Assembly (NCBI GenBank): GCA_959600065.1 | Contig: CAUGKZ010000056.1 | Span: 1 to 8,083, forward strand | Length of the DNA stretch: 8,083 nt | From: an uncultured Kroppenstedtia sp. | GTDB lineage: Bacteria; Bacillota; Bacilli; Thermoactinomycetales; DSM-45169 | Direction of reading: 5' to 3' | Translations under genes and position numbers: made by a program | The notes under the pieces: model-generated | Seen by the model: the letters and a program-made list of their open reading frames with translations, nothing else | Database searches by the model: none | What the model was told of the DNA's origin: nothing | In this document: piece by piece, positions 1 to 6,010 of the stretch | How positions within the stretch are numbered: the first letter of the stretch is position 1 | Layout: every line of letters begins with the position of its first letter

Positions 1-1
1 T

Positions 2-107
2 GGTGGGGCGGCTCCGATCTCTTGCAAAGAGCGCAAAGGCGAATCAAATCCCCACGCCCATCTGTGATTTTCCCAATGTTCGCTGAAGGGGCACTATCTA
101 CCCCACC
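2..107. other. Gene-poor left edge with nested inverted repeats
   Basis: I see no supportable gene in bases 1-177. The open frames here are short and lack a start with a ribosome site. GGTGGGG (2-8) is complementary to CCCCACC (101-107). Inside lie the small hairpin CTCTTGCAAAGAG and a GCGAA/TTCGC pairing (about 39-43 with 79-83). Together these could fold as a closed, multi-branched RNA on either strand. I recognise no known riboswitch, 6S, SRP or tmRNA signature, and the pairing may be chance in G/C-rich runs. Confidence 0.2.
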
Positions 108-177
108 GAGTATCGAAATAGAAACAAATGATCGTTGAAATCACCCCAAGCGAAAACCTATAGCGATCAACAACAAA

Positions 178-213
178 AAAAAGCCCAATTCCTTCATTGA
201 AGTGGGCCTTTTC
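178..213 (-). terminator. Intrinsic terminator of the small glycine-zipper gene
   Basis: Read on the minus strand, GGCCCA is followed by a loop rich in CTTC/GAAG complementarity, then TGGGC and a run of T (the A-run at about 175-182 on the plus strand). It lies about 20 bases past the stop codon of the minus-strand gene at 234-425, where its terminator is expected. Confidence 0.7.
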
Positions 214-233
214 ATATCCAGGGTCATCTTTGG

Positions 234-425
234 TTATGCTTCTTTTTTGTCAAAGGCGGATCCGATCCCTGCACCTAAGGAAATTCCCAGTGCAAGTCCA
301 AGGGCTGTGGAGTCTATCGCTTGTCCAAATATCAGGCCAAAAGCCACACCAAAAGTCATCCCCATCGCAACACCATTCATTTTCTTGCCCCTGTTTTCGT
401 TTTTCTCTTGATCGATGAGGTTCAC
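234..425 (-). CDS. Small glycine-zipper membrane protein
   Basis: This 63-residue protein has a charged, Asn/Lys-rich head (residues 1-15), then two glycine-rich hydrophobic helices (about 17-36 and 39-57) with GxxxG-like spacing, and a charged tail (DKKEA). The pattern fits the short glycine-zipper proteins common in Bacilli, which are predicted to pack as helical hairpins in the membrane; the function is unknown. Start choice is uncertain. The GTG at 423-425 abuts the GAGGAG motif, which is closer than usual. The in-frame ATG at residue 16 has AGGGG seven bases upstream and would give a 48-residue protein made almost only of the two helices. A terminator follows at once, so the gene is probably monocistronic. 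Confidence 0.65.
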   Translation of the reverse strand: MNLIDQEKNENRGKKMNGVAMGMTFGVAFGLIFGQAIDSTALGLALGISLGAGIGSAFDKKEA

Positions 426-545
426 CTCCTCTACTTGACTTGAACCCTACATCCGTCCGATCGAATCGATAGCATTCTATCCAGCGTAGAATAGATGGAG
501 TTCCACGTCAATCGTTGAATGGAGATCAATGAAAGGAGATCACAG

Positions 546-683
546 TTGAAACCTCAGAGGCACCAGATCCAGACGTTTTCTTTAAATCGGAAAGTTTTCA
601 GGGGAGGTAACTCGATGTTTTTATCCCCTGTCGGTGATGATATTTTTCCCATTGTTCGTCGGCTTCTGCCTTTGTATAATTGA
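546..683 (+). CDS. Possible small ORF of 45 codons before the YitT gene
   Basis: A TTG codon at 546 follows AAAGGAG (532-538) at seven bases. The frame stays open for 45 codons to TGA at 681-683. A second in-frame start, ATG at 615, has its own strong site GGGGAGG (601-607), also at seven bases, and would give a 22-residue peptide beginning MFLSPVGDD. The longer form is basic (KPQRHQ, NRK, RRLL) with no membrane segment. I do not recognise it. Its last codons overlap the -10 box of the promoter that appears to drive the downstream YitT gene, so its translation or transcription could affect that gene. It could equally be a chance ORF; two well-spaced ribosome sites in one frame are the main argument for it. 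Confidence 0.35.
   Translation: MKPQRHQIQTFSLNRKVFRGGNSMFLSPVGDDIFPIVRRLLPLYN
652..680 (+). promoter_or_regulatory. Sigma-A promoter for the YitT gene
   Basis: The -35 TTGTTC (652-657) and a perfect -10 TATAAT (675-680) are separated by 17 bases. Transcription would begin near 687, leaving a leader of about 40 bases before the GTG start at 728. Confidence 0.7.
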
Positions 684-727
684 TCTAGTATGCAGATCTC
701 ATAACTATATAAAGGAGGCGAGTCTGG

Positions 728-1582
728 GTGGCTTTTTCCAAAAATATATCGAAGGAATTGATCCTCATCCTGGCAGGGTCTTTTATTTTTGCCTTGGGAA
801 TCAACTATTTTGCCATTCCCAATAAGTTGGCCGGAGGGGGGATCGCCGGGGTCACCATTATCACTTATTATTTATTTGCATGGTCACCGGGACTGGTCAA
901 CCTAGCATTAAATATTCCTTTGTTCTTTCTCGGTTTTAAAGTGTTGGATCAGCGAACCATGATTTACACGATTCTCGGGACGACCGCCTCTTCCTTTTTC
1001 CTGACCATCACCGAATCATGGGGCGCCCCGATTTCTGGGGATCCTCTCTTAGCCTCTCTCTATGCGGGGGTTTTCGTCGGAGTCGGTCTGGGACTGGTGT
1101 TTCGTGCCGGAGGTACCACAGGAGGTGCCTCCATTCTGGCGCAGCTGGGACACAAATACCTAGGGTGGAGTATCGGCCGTTCCTTGTTGGCCATCGATCT
1201 GCTGGTGTTGATGGGGGCCTATTTTGTAATCGGTCGCGAAAAGGTGATGTACACCCTCGTCGCTGTCTTCATCGGCGCCCGGGTGGTGGATTTCGTCATC
1301 GAGGGGATGGATGCGCGAAAAGCGGTCACCATCATCTCCTATTCCGCTGTGACGATCTCCGATCGGATCACCCACGAACTGGAGCGAGGAGTTACTCTTC
1401 TCAAGGGACGGGGCGGCTATACCGGGACAGATAAAGAAGTTCTGTACATTGTTATCAATCGCCAGGAACTGCCTCGGTTAAAACAGTTGGTTCATCAAGT
1501 AGACTCCTCTGCCTTTCTGGTGGTCCATGATGTCCGGGATGTTTTGGGAGAAGGATTTACATTTGAACGGACTCATTCTTAG
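728..1582 (+). CDS. YitT family membrane protein (DUF161 + DUF2179)
   Basis: This 284-residue protein has the family's full layout. About five hydrophobic segments fill residues 10-30, 36-70, 78-95, 108-126 and 150-190. The conserved stretches LAGGGIAG (34-41) and GGTTGGASILAQ (128-139) are present. A soluble C-terminal DUF2179 domain (about 200-280) carries the typical GGYTGTDKEVLY motif (229-240). YitT proteins sit in the cytoplasmic membrane of many Bacillota. Their substrate is not established, though a transport role is usually assumed; DUF2179 resembles small ligand-binding domains. The start is GTG with AAAGGAGG (711-718) nine bases upstream. Bacilli usually carry several paralogues, so I assign no specific symbol. 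A sigma-A promoter lies just upstream and a strong hairpin downstream, so it is probably transcribed alone. Confidence 0.95.
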   Translation: MAFSKNISKELILILAGSFIFALGINYFAIPNKLAGGGIAGVTIITYYLFAWSPGLVNLALNIPLFFLGFKVLDQRTMIYTILGTTASSFFLTITESWGAPISGDPLLASLYAGVFVGVGLGLVFRAGGTTGGASILAQLGHKYLGWSIGRSLLAIDLLVLMGAYFVIGREKVMYTLVAVFIGARVVDFVIEGMDARKAVTIISYSAVTISDRITHELERGVTLLKGRGGYTGTDKEVLYIVINRQELPRLKQLVHQVDSSAFLVVHDVRDVLGEGFTFERTHS

Positions 1583-1613
1583 ACCTTCGTTGGATCGATG
1601 TAGAGCCTGCTAT

Positions 1614-1659
1614 AAATAAACCCAGGGTTCCGGGAACATGCGGAACCCTGGGTTTATTT
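1614..1659. terminator. Bidirectional terminator between the YitT and DUF4236 genes
   Basis: A perfect 19-bp inverted repeat (1614-1632 and 1641-1659) surrounds an 8-base loop. Its outer part is AAATAAA/TTTATTT, so either strand ends in a T-rich tract. It sits between two convergent genes and can serve both. Confidence 0.9.
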
Positions 1660-1674
1660 GATCCTTGACGCTAT

Positions 1675-2787
1675 TTATAAAGCGGGTTTAGCTCCGCCAT
1701 TTAATTGGTCGAAATCCAAACGATTTACAGGTTGAAAACCTCTCGTCTCCAAAAAATTCATCTGATGCGGAAAAGAGGCGATCCCATCGAGGCAGTCGAC
1801 ACTTTCCAAGGGAATGGGAGCCAACTCCGATCGGGTGATCCGTACCGACAGGATGGTCTCTTTCATTTTTCGTCCTGTCCCTTGAGCCAAAAATTCTTCC
1901 TCCACATGGATCAACACCTGTTCCATTGGGATCAGGGCGAAAAGCTCCCGTGCAATCCGCAGGACACAACTGCAAACAAAATCCTGGTAAATATGATTCT
2001 TTAGCGTCTGAGTCATCTCGTTCATGGATACATTTCCCTTCGCAGTCAGTCTCTTTTCCGTATCCGGGACCACCTTTTCAAATGGGACGTGGAGAACCAC
2101 CTCCGTTCGATCGGTGCCCATCGCCAGAGTCAGACTGGAACCGAGATCGATGATCTCTTCGAAGGGAGCCTCCCTTCGCACCACTTCCGTATAAGCCTGG
2201 AGATCCCCCGTCAATACCCTTTTGGCCAGCTCCGTTCGATCTTGCCACTCCTGCAAATCCAGTTGATCCCGGTGCCGAGCCTCCACCACTTTCCTCTCCA
2301 ATTCTTTCCTTTTCTTATCCTCTTTCCTAAACAATCGATCCCAAGAGGATGGCTCGTAATTATCCAGATCAATTGCAGCCCCGCGCTCATGGGGACCGGG
2401 AAGACCCGCTTCAAAAGGGGGAAGCTTTACGGCTTCCGCCTGCCAATCGATGGGTTCCGTACATTCCATATGAACCGTCTTGAGTAGCTCCATCCGGTTT
2501 TCAAATTCCTTCACTTCCAACCGATTACGCTCTTTCTCTGACTGTGTTTCGTTGATCAGATCGTGGATTTCAGCTCGTTGTTGGCGGGAACTGCGGGCTC
2601 TTCGGAAGCTCAATCGCGGCTCATCATGCAGTCCCGCCTCCAGATGGGTAGCCCTTGTTGTGTCTGCCACCCCATCGATCCCCGGACGAAGAACCGAATT
2701 TCCATCAATGACACTTAAACCTCTTTGACTGATCTTGAGTCTGACTCTCTGGCCGAGACCGAAATTCTTCCGAAAACCAAACCCCAT
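1675..2787 (-). CDS. DUF4236 domain protein with long coiled-coil body
   Basis: The protein has 370 residues. Its N-terminus (MGFGFRKNFGLG, then VRLKISQRGLS at 15-25) matches the DUF4236 signature, a short glycine-rich beta domain usually followed by variable extensions. The later half of that domain (about 30-60) is divergent. Residues about 62-106 and 150-195 are highly charged and heptad-like, so coiled coils are likely. The C-terminal 170 residues look globular (for example VLHVPFEKVVPDTEKRL and VLIHVEEEFL) and match no family I know. There is no signal peptide or membrane helix. I chose the ATG at 2785-2787 because AAGGAGGGG lies six bases upstream; an in-frame ATG at 2805 would place that ribosome site inside the gene. 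Function is unknown. The gene converges on the YitT gene. Confidence 0.88.
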   Translation of the reverse strand: MGFGFRKNFGLGQRVRLKISQRGLSVIDGNSVLRPGIDGVADTTRATHLEAGLHDEPRLSFRRARSSRQQRAEIHDLINETQSEKERNRLEVKEFENRMELLKTVHMECTEPIDWQAEAVKLPPFEAGLPGPHERGAAIDLDNYEPSSWDRLFRKEDKKRKELERKVVEARHRDQLDLQEWQDRTELAKRVLTGDLQAYTEVVRREAPFEEIIDLGSSLTLAMGTDRTEVVLHVPFEKVVPDTEKRLTAKGNVSMNEMTQTLKNHIYQDFVCSCVLRIARELFALIPMEQVLIHVEEEFLAQGTGRKMKETILSVRITRSELAPIPLESVDCLDGIASFPHQMNFLETRGFQPVNRLDFDQLNGGAKPAL

Positions 2788-2916
2788 TCTTGTCCCCTCC
2801 TTCATAAGTATTTATTCGCATCCAACATCCGTTTTTAGACCTTTTTGCGTATTTTCCCATCACTCTGACGGAACCGCGGGCCCACTGATGCATCTCTCAT
2901 CCCGGAGTGAGACGTG

Positions 2917-2949
2917 AAAAAACCCCTTACCGATCGGGATCAGGGGTTT
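2917..2949 (-). terminator. Intrinsic terminator at the end of the broken kinase gene
   Basis: On the minus strand, AAACCCCT (2942-2949) pairs with AGGGGTTT (2920-2927), with a CCGATCGG self-complement inside the loop and a six-T run after it. The stop codon of the pseudogene's last segment (2948-2950) overlaps the stem, so the terminator belongs to that gene. Confidence 0.8.
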
Positions 2950-3462
2950 AGGAGCGGCGGGGAACCTCCCCACGCCTGTCGAGTTTATTCACAATCCCAT
3001 CCAAACTTTCTTGTGGGGTCAAGCGGTGGGGATCCAGGATCAAAGTTGGTCTAGATGGCTCAAAAAAATGGAAATATTCCTGATTGCGCTCGTACTTACC
3101 TGTGTCATCTCGGCTCAGGCGAACCTGAAGAGGACAAGTCAATAGGATTTCCCAAAAGTTGGGGATCTCACTTCCTCAACAGATTCCTCCATTGACGGTA
3201 TCTTCCCACACCGGCTATCACCACTGACGTTTCACACTGAAAAATCTTTTCGCTAAAACACTAGATTCTCTATCTTCAGTTACTGCTTTTCCTGCTAGGT
3301 GGATGCCTGGGGCTTGATGATGGACGGAGACAAGGTATCGCTGTCCAACCGAAACAGACGGTGGTTCATGGATCGAAAGTGTTCTTCCAGCCTTCTGGCA
3401 AGGGTCGTTTTCCCTGTTCGCGAATGACCCGTCAGCCAAATCACCCAGTTTTGAATCCGATG
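2948..3462 (-). pseudogene. Decayed APS-kinase-like (CysC family) P-loop kinase
   Basis: Pieces of one kinase follow in order in three frames. Segment 1 (3462-3295) begins NWVIWLTG, has the Walker A motif GHSRTGKTT and then LARRLEEH and RLDSDTL, and stops at TAG. Segment 2 (about 3298-3218) has VTEDRESS, like the EDR element of APS kinases, then a TGA. Segment 3 (3221-3168) has GRYRQWRNLLRK, like the PYRE..R element. Segment 4 (3172-2948) has NFWEILLTCPLQVRLSRD, GKYERN and LILDPHRLTPQESLDGIV, matching the APS-kinase C-terminus. At least three frameshifts separate them. The start is also lost: a TAA precedes segment 1 at 3465-3463. Functional CysC phosphorylates adenylyl sulfate to PAPS; a related small-molecule kinase is possible. 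With this many breaks it is very unlikely to be expressed as a working enzyme. Confidence 0.85.
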
Positions 3463-3510
3463 TTATCCTCATCCTATGACGGTGTGCCGAAAATGCCTGC
3501 GCAGTCCACG

Positions 3511-3540
3511 AAAAGAAGGAGGGACATCTCCCTCCTTCTT
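3511..3540 (-). terminator. Intrinsic terminator of the asparaginase gene
   Basis: A perfect 12-bp stem (3513-3524 with 3529-3540) with a 4-base loop is followed on the minus strand by TTTTCG. It lies about 55 bases past the asparaginase stop and separates that gene from the broken kinase on the same strand. Confidence 0.85.
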
Positions 3541-3594
3541 CTCCAGATATCCAATTCCTTGCACTCACAGTTAGTCTGTGATCTCATGCACCTG

Positions 3595-4620
3595 TCACCA
3601 GCGGACCGGCTCTCCGACCCGAAGGGTGAACACCGATTCAATCCGTCCCACAGTGTCGCCCTTGGCATTTTTCACTTCTGGGCGGGTATAAGCGGACAAC
3701 TGATCCAACTCACCAGTATCCTTTCCAATCCCCAGCTGACGAAGAATTTCATTGACTGCTTCATAAAGAACCCGTTCCGCCCCATCCTCCACTTTGACAG
3801 CAATCCCGAGTCCCTCTTTCCGGTCGGCGACGCAGTAGACGGCTTCCGCTCCCTGTTTTCCCAACAACCGGCCATTAAAAGCTTTCATCAAATCTGTACA
3901 GTAACGGTTTTTTCCGCCAACCATTTCCGGATACTGAACCATCGCATCGGTCACTTGTTCCATCGCCTGGCATCGGGAGAGATCTTCTTCACGGGAGGGA
4001 TCCGCCAATCGCGCATAGATGGCAGCGAGACGATCCAAAGGCAATCGATAGGCCGGGACACCGCAACCATCCACTGCAGCTACCATCTGATTCGCCGCCA
4101 TGTCGGACAGGCAGGCGATCTCCTGCAAAATCCTCTGCTGTACCGGATGGTCTCCCTGGGAATAACCGACGGGATCCTCTCCCAGATGAACAGCAGTCAC
4201 CATCATTCCCGCATGTTTTCCCGAACAGTTGTTATGAAGGGGAGTGGGAGATTCCCCCTGTCGGATCAACTCATGATAGCTCTCCTGATCTCGCGGTGGG
4301 TGAGTTCCACATTCCAGGTCCTCCTCTGACAATCCAGCAGCCTGTAAAATTGCGGCTACCCGTTGTCGATGGACTTCCTCCCCATTGTGGGAAGCACAAC
4401 ATAAAGCCAGATCTGCCCCTTCTAAGTTAAATCGATGTGCCGCCCCCGAGGTCACCACCGGCAAGGCCTGCACCGGTTTTAAAGCCGACCTGGCAAAAGT
4501 GGGACGGAAGGCATCCCCCAAGTGCCATAGCAACTTCCCTGAGTGATCCACCACTGCCGCGTGAATCCGGTGTGTACTTTCCAGCCATTCTCCCCGATAT
4601 AGACGAACCCCATCCACCAT
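3595..4620 (-). CDS. L-asparaginase II family (Rhizobium etli type)
   Basis: This 341-residue enzyme would hydrolyse L-asparagine to aspartate and ammonia in the cytoplasm. It belongs to the asparaginase II family related to R. etli asparaginases, not to the E. coli AnsA/AnsB fold. Every key residue I know for ReAV is present at a constant offset of three: Ser45 and Lys48 in RSALKPVQ (ReAV S48/K51), Ser77 in CCASHNGE (S80), Cys132 and Lys135 in NNCSGKHAGM (C135/K138), and Cys186 in DGCGVPAY (C189). The last three form the zinc site in ReAV. The start is the ATG at 4618-4620, with AGGGG seven bases upstream; the frame is open further 5' but that stretch (about 75 codons) is low-complexity leader sequence. 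There is no signal peptide. It has its own terminator and a divergent promoter region shared with yuiD. Confidence 0.93.
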   Translation of the reverse strand: MVDGVRLYRGEWLESTHRIHAAVVDHSGKLLWHLGDAFRPTFARSALKPVQALPVVTSGAAHRFNLEGADLALCCASHNGEEVHRQRVAAILQAAGLSEEDLECGTHPPRDQESYHELIRQGESPTPLHNNCSGKHAGMMVTAVHLGEDPVGYSQGDHPVQQRILQEIACLSDMAANQMVAAVDGCGVPAYRLPLDRLAAIYARLADPSREEDLSRCQAMEQVTDAMVQYPEMVGGKNRYCTDLMKAFNGRLLGKQGAEAVYCVADRKEGLGIAVKVEDGAERVLYEAVNEILRQLGIGKDTGELDQLSAYTRPEVKNAKGDTVGRIESVFTLRVGEPVRW

Positions 4621-4733
4621 CACAATTCCCCTCTCGAATAATGATGAAAATAGTCCCACTACCAGCTTAACGGAGGATCGTCCATTCGTCACTGGGTGGT
4701 GAAGAGGAAGTAAAAAAAAAGCGGGTTCTTTTG

Positions 4734-4750
4734 TGGTACAATTCATTATA
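4734..4750. promoter_or_regulatory. Mirror-image -10 boxes for yuiD (+) and asparaginase (-)
   Basis: On the plus strand TGGTACAAT (4734-4742) is an extended -10 preceded by a nine-A tract instead of a clear -35. On the minus strand a perfect TATAAT occupies 4745-4750, again with A-rich sequence instead of a -35. Both are embedded in an imperfect palindrome, TGTGG-(GA)-TAYAAT on each strand. Predicted starts would give leaders of about 130 bases for yuiD and 118 bases for the asparaginase gene. The paired boxes could make the two promoters compete, or the palindrome could bind a dimeric regulator. The lack of -35 boxes keeps this tentative. Confidence 0.4.
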
Positions 4751-4772
4751 TCCCACAGCTTTTCAACTTTTT

Positions 4773-4821
4773 TCTTGAAAAAAGGCATCGAGACCCTGCG
4801 GCTTTTTTGGGTGTCTCGATG
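4773..4821 (-). terminator. Minus-strand terminator upstream of the asparaginase promoter
   Basis: CATCGAGAC (4786-4794) pairs perfectly with GTCTCGATG (4813-4821), and CC/GG pairs further inside past a one-base bulge. On the minus strand the hairpin is followed by CCTTTTTTC, a classic intrinsic terminator. No minus-strand gene ends here, but the acetyltransferase at 5387-5944 has no clear terminator of its own, so this hairpin could stop its read-through across yuiD. On the plus strand the same hairpin lies in the yuiD leader. The adjacent palindrome CTTTTTTCTTGAAAAAAG (4767-4784) is a second weak hairpin. Confidence 0.6.
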
Positions 4822-4882
4822 TCCGCGACAATGACAACCAACCATTTTCTAAGGTTTAGCCCTGAAAGGACGGCAACGAATC

Positions 4883-5371
4883 ATGTATTATACTTCCGTA
4901 TTGGACAACTATCCCCTCTGGGCCGCATTGACAGCCATCACACTGGCCCAATGTTTGAAAGTACCCTGGAATTTCACTGTCACCCGCAGATGGGATTGGA
5001 CTTGGGTTTTTAATACCGGTGGCATGCCCAGCGGCCACACAGCCGCCGTCACCTCTCTCGCCACCGCCATCGGGCTCTGGGAGGGATGGGGTTCCCCTTT
5101 GTTTGCAGTCACCACCGTTCTTGCGATTATTGTAATGTACGATGCCACCGGTGTCCGCCGGCAAGCAGGGATGCAAGCACAAGTCCTCAATCGGTTGGCC
5201 CAAGATTTCACACAGATGATGGAGGAGATCCGCCATATCAAATATAAGTCCCGCCACGAGACAGGCGTGAAGTTGAAGGAGATCCTGGGACATCAACCTA
5301 TTGAGGTGTTTTTCGGTGCCTGGTTTGGAATGGGTGTCGCCTTGATCCTGTACGGATTATGGATCCGATGA
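4883..5371 (+). CDS. yuiD: YuiD-like divergent PAP2 family membrane protein (DUF212)
   Basis: This 162-residue protein matches the DUF212 family along its length, including GGMPSGHTA (46-54), MYDATGVRRQAG (85-96) and LGHQPIEVFFGAWFG (135-149). Hydrophobic helices lie at about 12-26, 53-68, 72-88 and 142-160. A charged segment (103-133) lies between the third and fourth. The PSGH and YDATGVRRQAG elements recall the phosphatase motifs of PAP2 enzymes, so a lipid- or phosphate-related role in the membrane is often suggested, but no activity is established for this family. The ribosome site AAAGGA (4865-4870) is 12 bases from the ATG, longer than usual; no better start exists nearby. The gene is divergent from the asparaginase gene and ends 15 bases from the convergent acetyltransferase, with no obvious terminator between them. 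Confidence 0.92.
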   Translation: MYYTSVLDNYPLWAALTAITLAQCLKVPWNFTVTRRWDWTWVFNTGGMPSGHTAAVTSLATAIGLWEGWGSPLFAVTTVLAIIVMYDATGVRRQAGMQAQVLNRLAQDFTQMMEEIRHIKYKSRHETGVKLKEILGHQPIEVFFGAWFGMGVALILYGLWIR

Positions 5372-5386
5372 ATCAACTTATCTCCT

Positions 5387-5944
5387 TCAAAGAAAACGGG
5401 ACATAAAAATTTCATCTACATATTCTCCATTGAGAATCCCCTGTCGACGACGATTCCCCTCCAGACGGAATCCGTATTTGCGATATAGGCGGATCGCCCG
5501 CTCGTTGTTGGACCAGACGTCCAGGTTGATTTTTTCCAAGTCGTTGGCTTGGGCCCAGTCGATCGTATACTCCATCAACTTTTTTCCCAAACCCATCCCA
5601 CGATATCCTGGGATGAGCCAGGTACGAAAGGTTGCCGTATGGTCACTGACGCCTCGGGAGCCTTTTCTCAACTGGGCAGTCCCTGCAATGATCCCATCCA
5701 CCTTCACCACGGCGTACATACCACCGGCATCCTGAATCTGTTTGATCTCTTCTTTCTGTCCCTGGGAATCCGGCAAAGAATCCGGTGTTTCATCCAAGTA
5801 GACCCTTTCTCGGATCACCCGGGCCAGCCGTTGTCGCAACTCGGGTGCATCCTCCTCCCCTCTGGCTTGACGAATCACCACCCTCCGTTTGTTCACCTGA
5901 AATGTTCGTTTCTCCTGAAATGAAGCGACTGGCATCTGTATCAT
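5387..5944 (-). CDS. GNAT family N-acetyltransferase
   Basis: The protein has 185 residues and a complete GNAT fold. After a basic N-terminal strand (about 20-27) and a charged helix region (30-72), the central strands include MYAVVKVDGIIAGTAQL (76-92). Motif A, the acetyl-CoA pyrophosphate loop, is WLIPGYRGMGLGKKLM (109-124) with RGMGLG as the R/Q-x-x-G-x-G signature. Motif B is INLDVWSNNERAIRLYRKYGF (139-159), including the usual N..AI.LY...GF. The C-terminus NGEYVDEIFMSRFL is typical of RimJ/RimL-like or amino-compound acetyltransferases. The acceptor substrate cannot be read from sequence. The start is the ATG at 5942-5944 with GAGGGGAG eight bases upstream; the longer open frame reaching 6016 would overlap the divergent gene. 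It converges on yuiD. Confidence 0.92.
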   Translation of the reverse strand: MIQMPVASFQEKRTFQVNKRRVVIRQARGEEDAPELRQRLARVIRERVYLDETPDSLPDSQGQKEEIKQIQDAGGMYAVVKVDGIIAGTAQLRKGSRGVSDHTATFRTWLIPGYRGMGLGKKLMEYTIDWAQANDLEKINLDVWSNNERAIRLYRKYGFRLEGNRRRQGILNGEYVDEIFMSRFL

Positions 5945-6010
5945 GTATCTATCTCCCCTCAAATGATTGCTTACCCACCGTTGCGATCCTAGCTCAAGGG
6001 AGGTGTTAAA

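Noticed and set aside
1..135. Minus-strand frame faintly like a GerPA-type spore germination protein (ISILGGVDSAPSANIGK)
   Set aside because: It has no ATG, GTG or TTG start after the upstream stop, and the resemblance fades after about 15 residues.
483..511. Minus-strand TTGACG-17-TACGCT as promoter of the glycine-zipper gene
   Set aside because: The -35 is good but the -10 matches only three of six bases; not enough to call.
634..825. Plus-strand frame starting MMIFFPLFVGF, hydrophobic
   Set aside because: It has no ribosome site, contains the yitT promoter, and overlaps the well-supported YitT start in another frame.
3218..3568. 116-codon minus-strand frame read as a separate protein
   Set aside because: It runs through the asparaginase terminator and the wrong frame of the P-loop segment; only its last part (VTEDRESS) is kinase-like and is counted in the pseudogene.
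3361..4329. Long plus-strand open frame of 322 codons
   Set aside because: It is antisense to the asparaginase gene, whose active-site motifs are all intact. It has no ribosome site, and its composition is that of a shadow frame.
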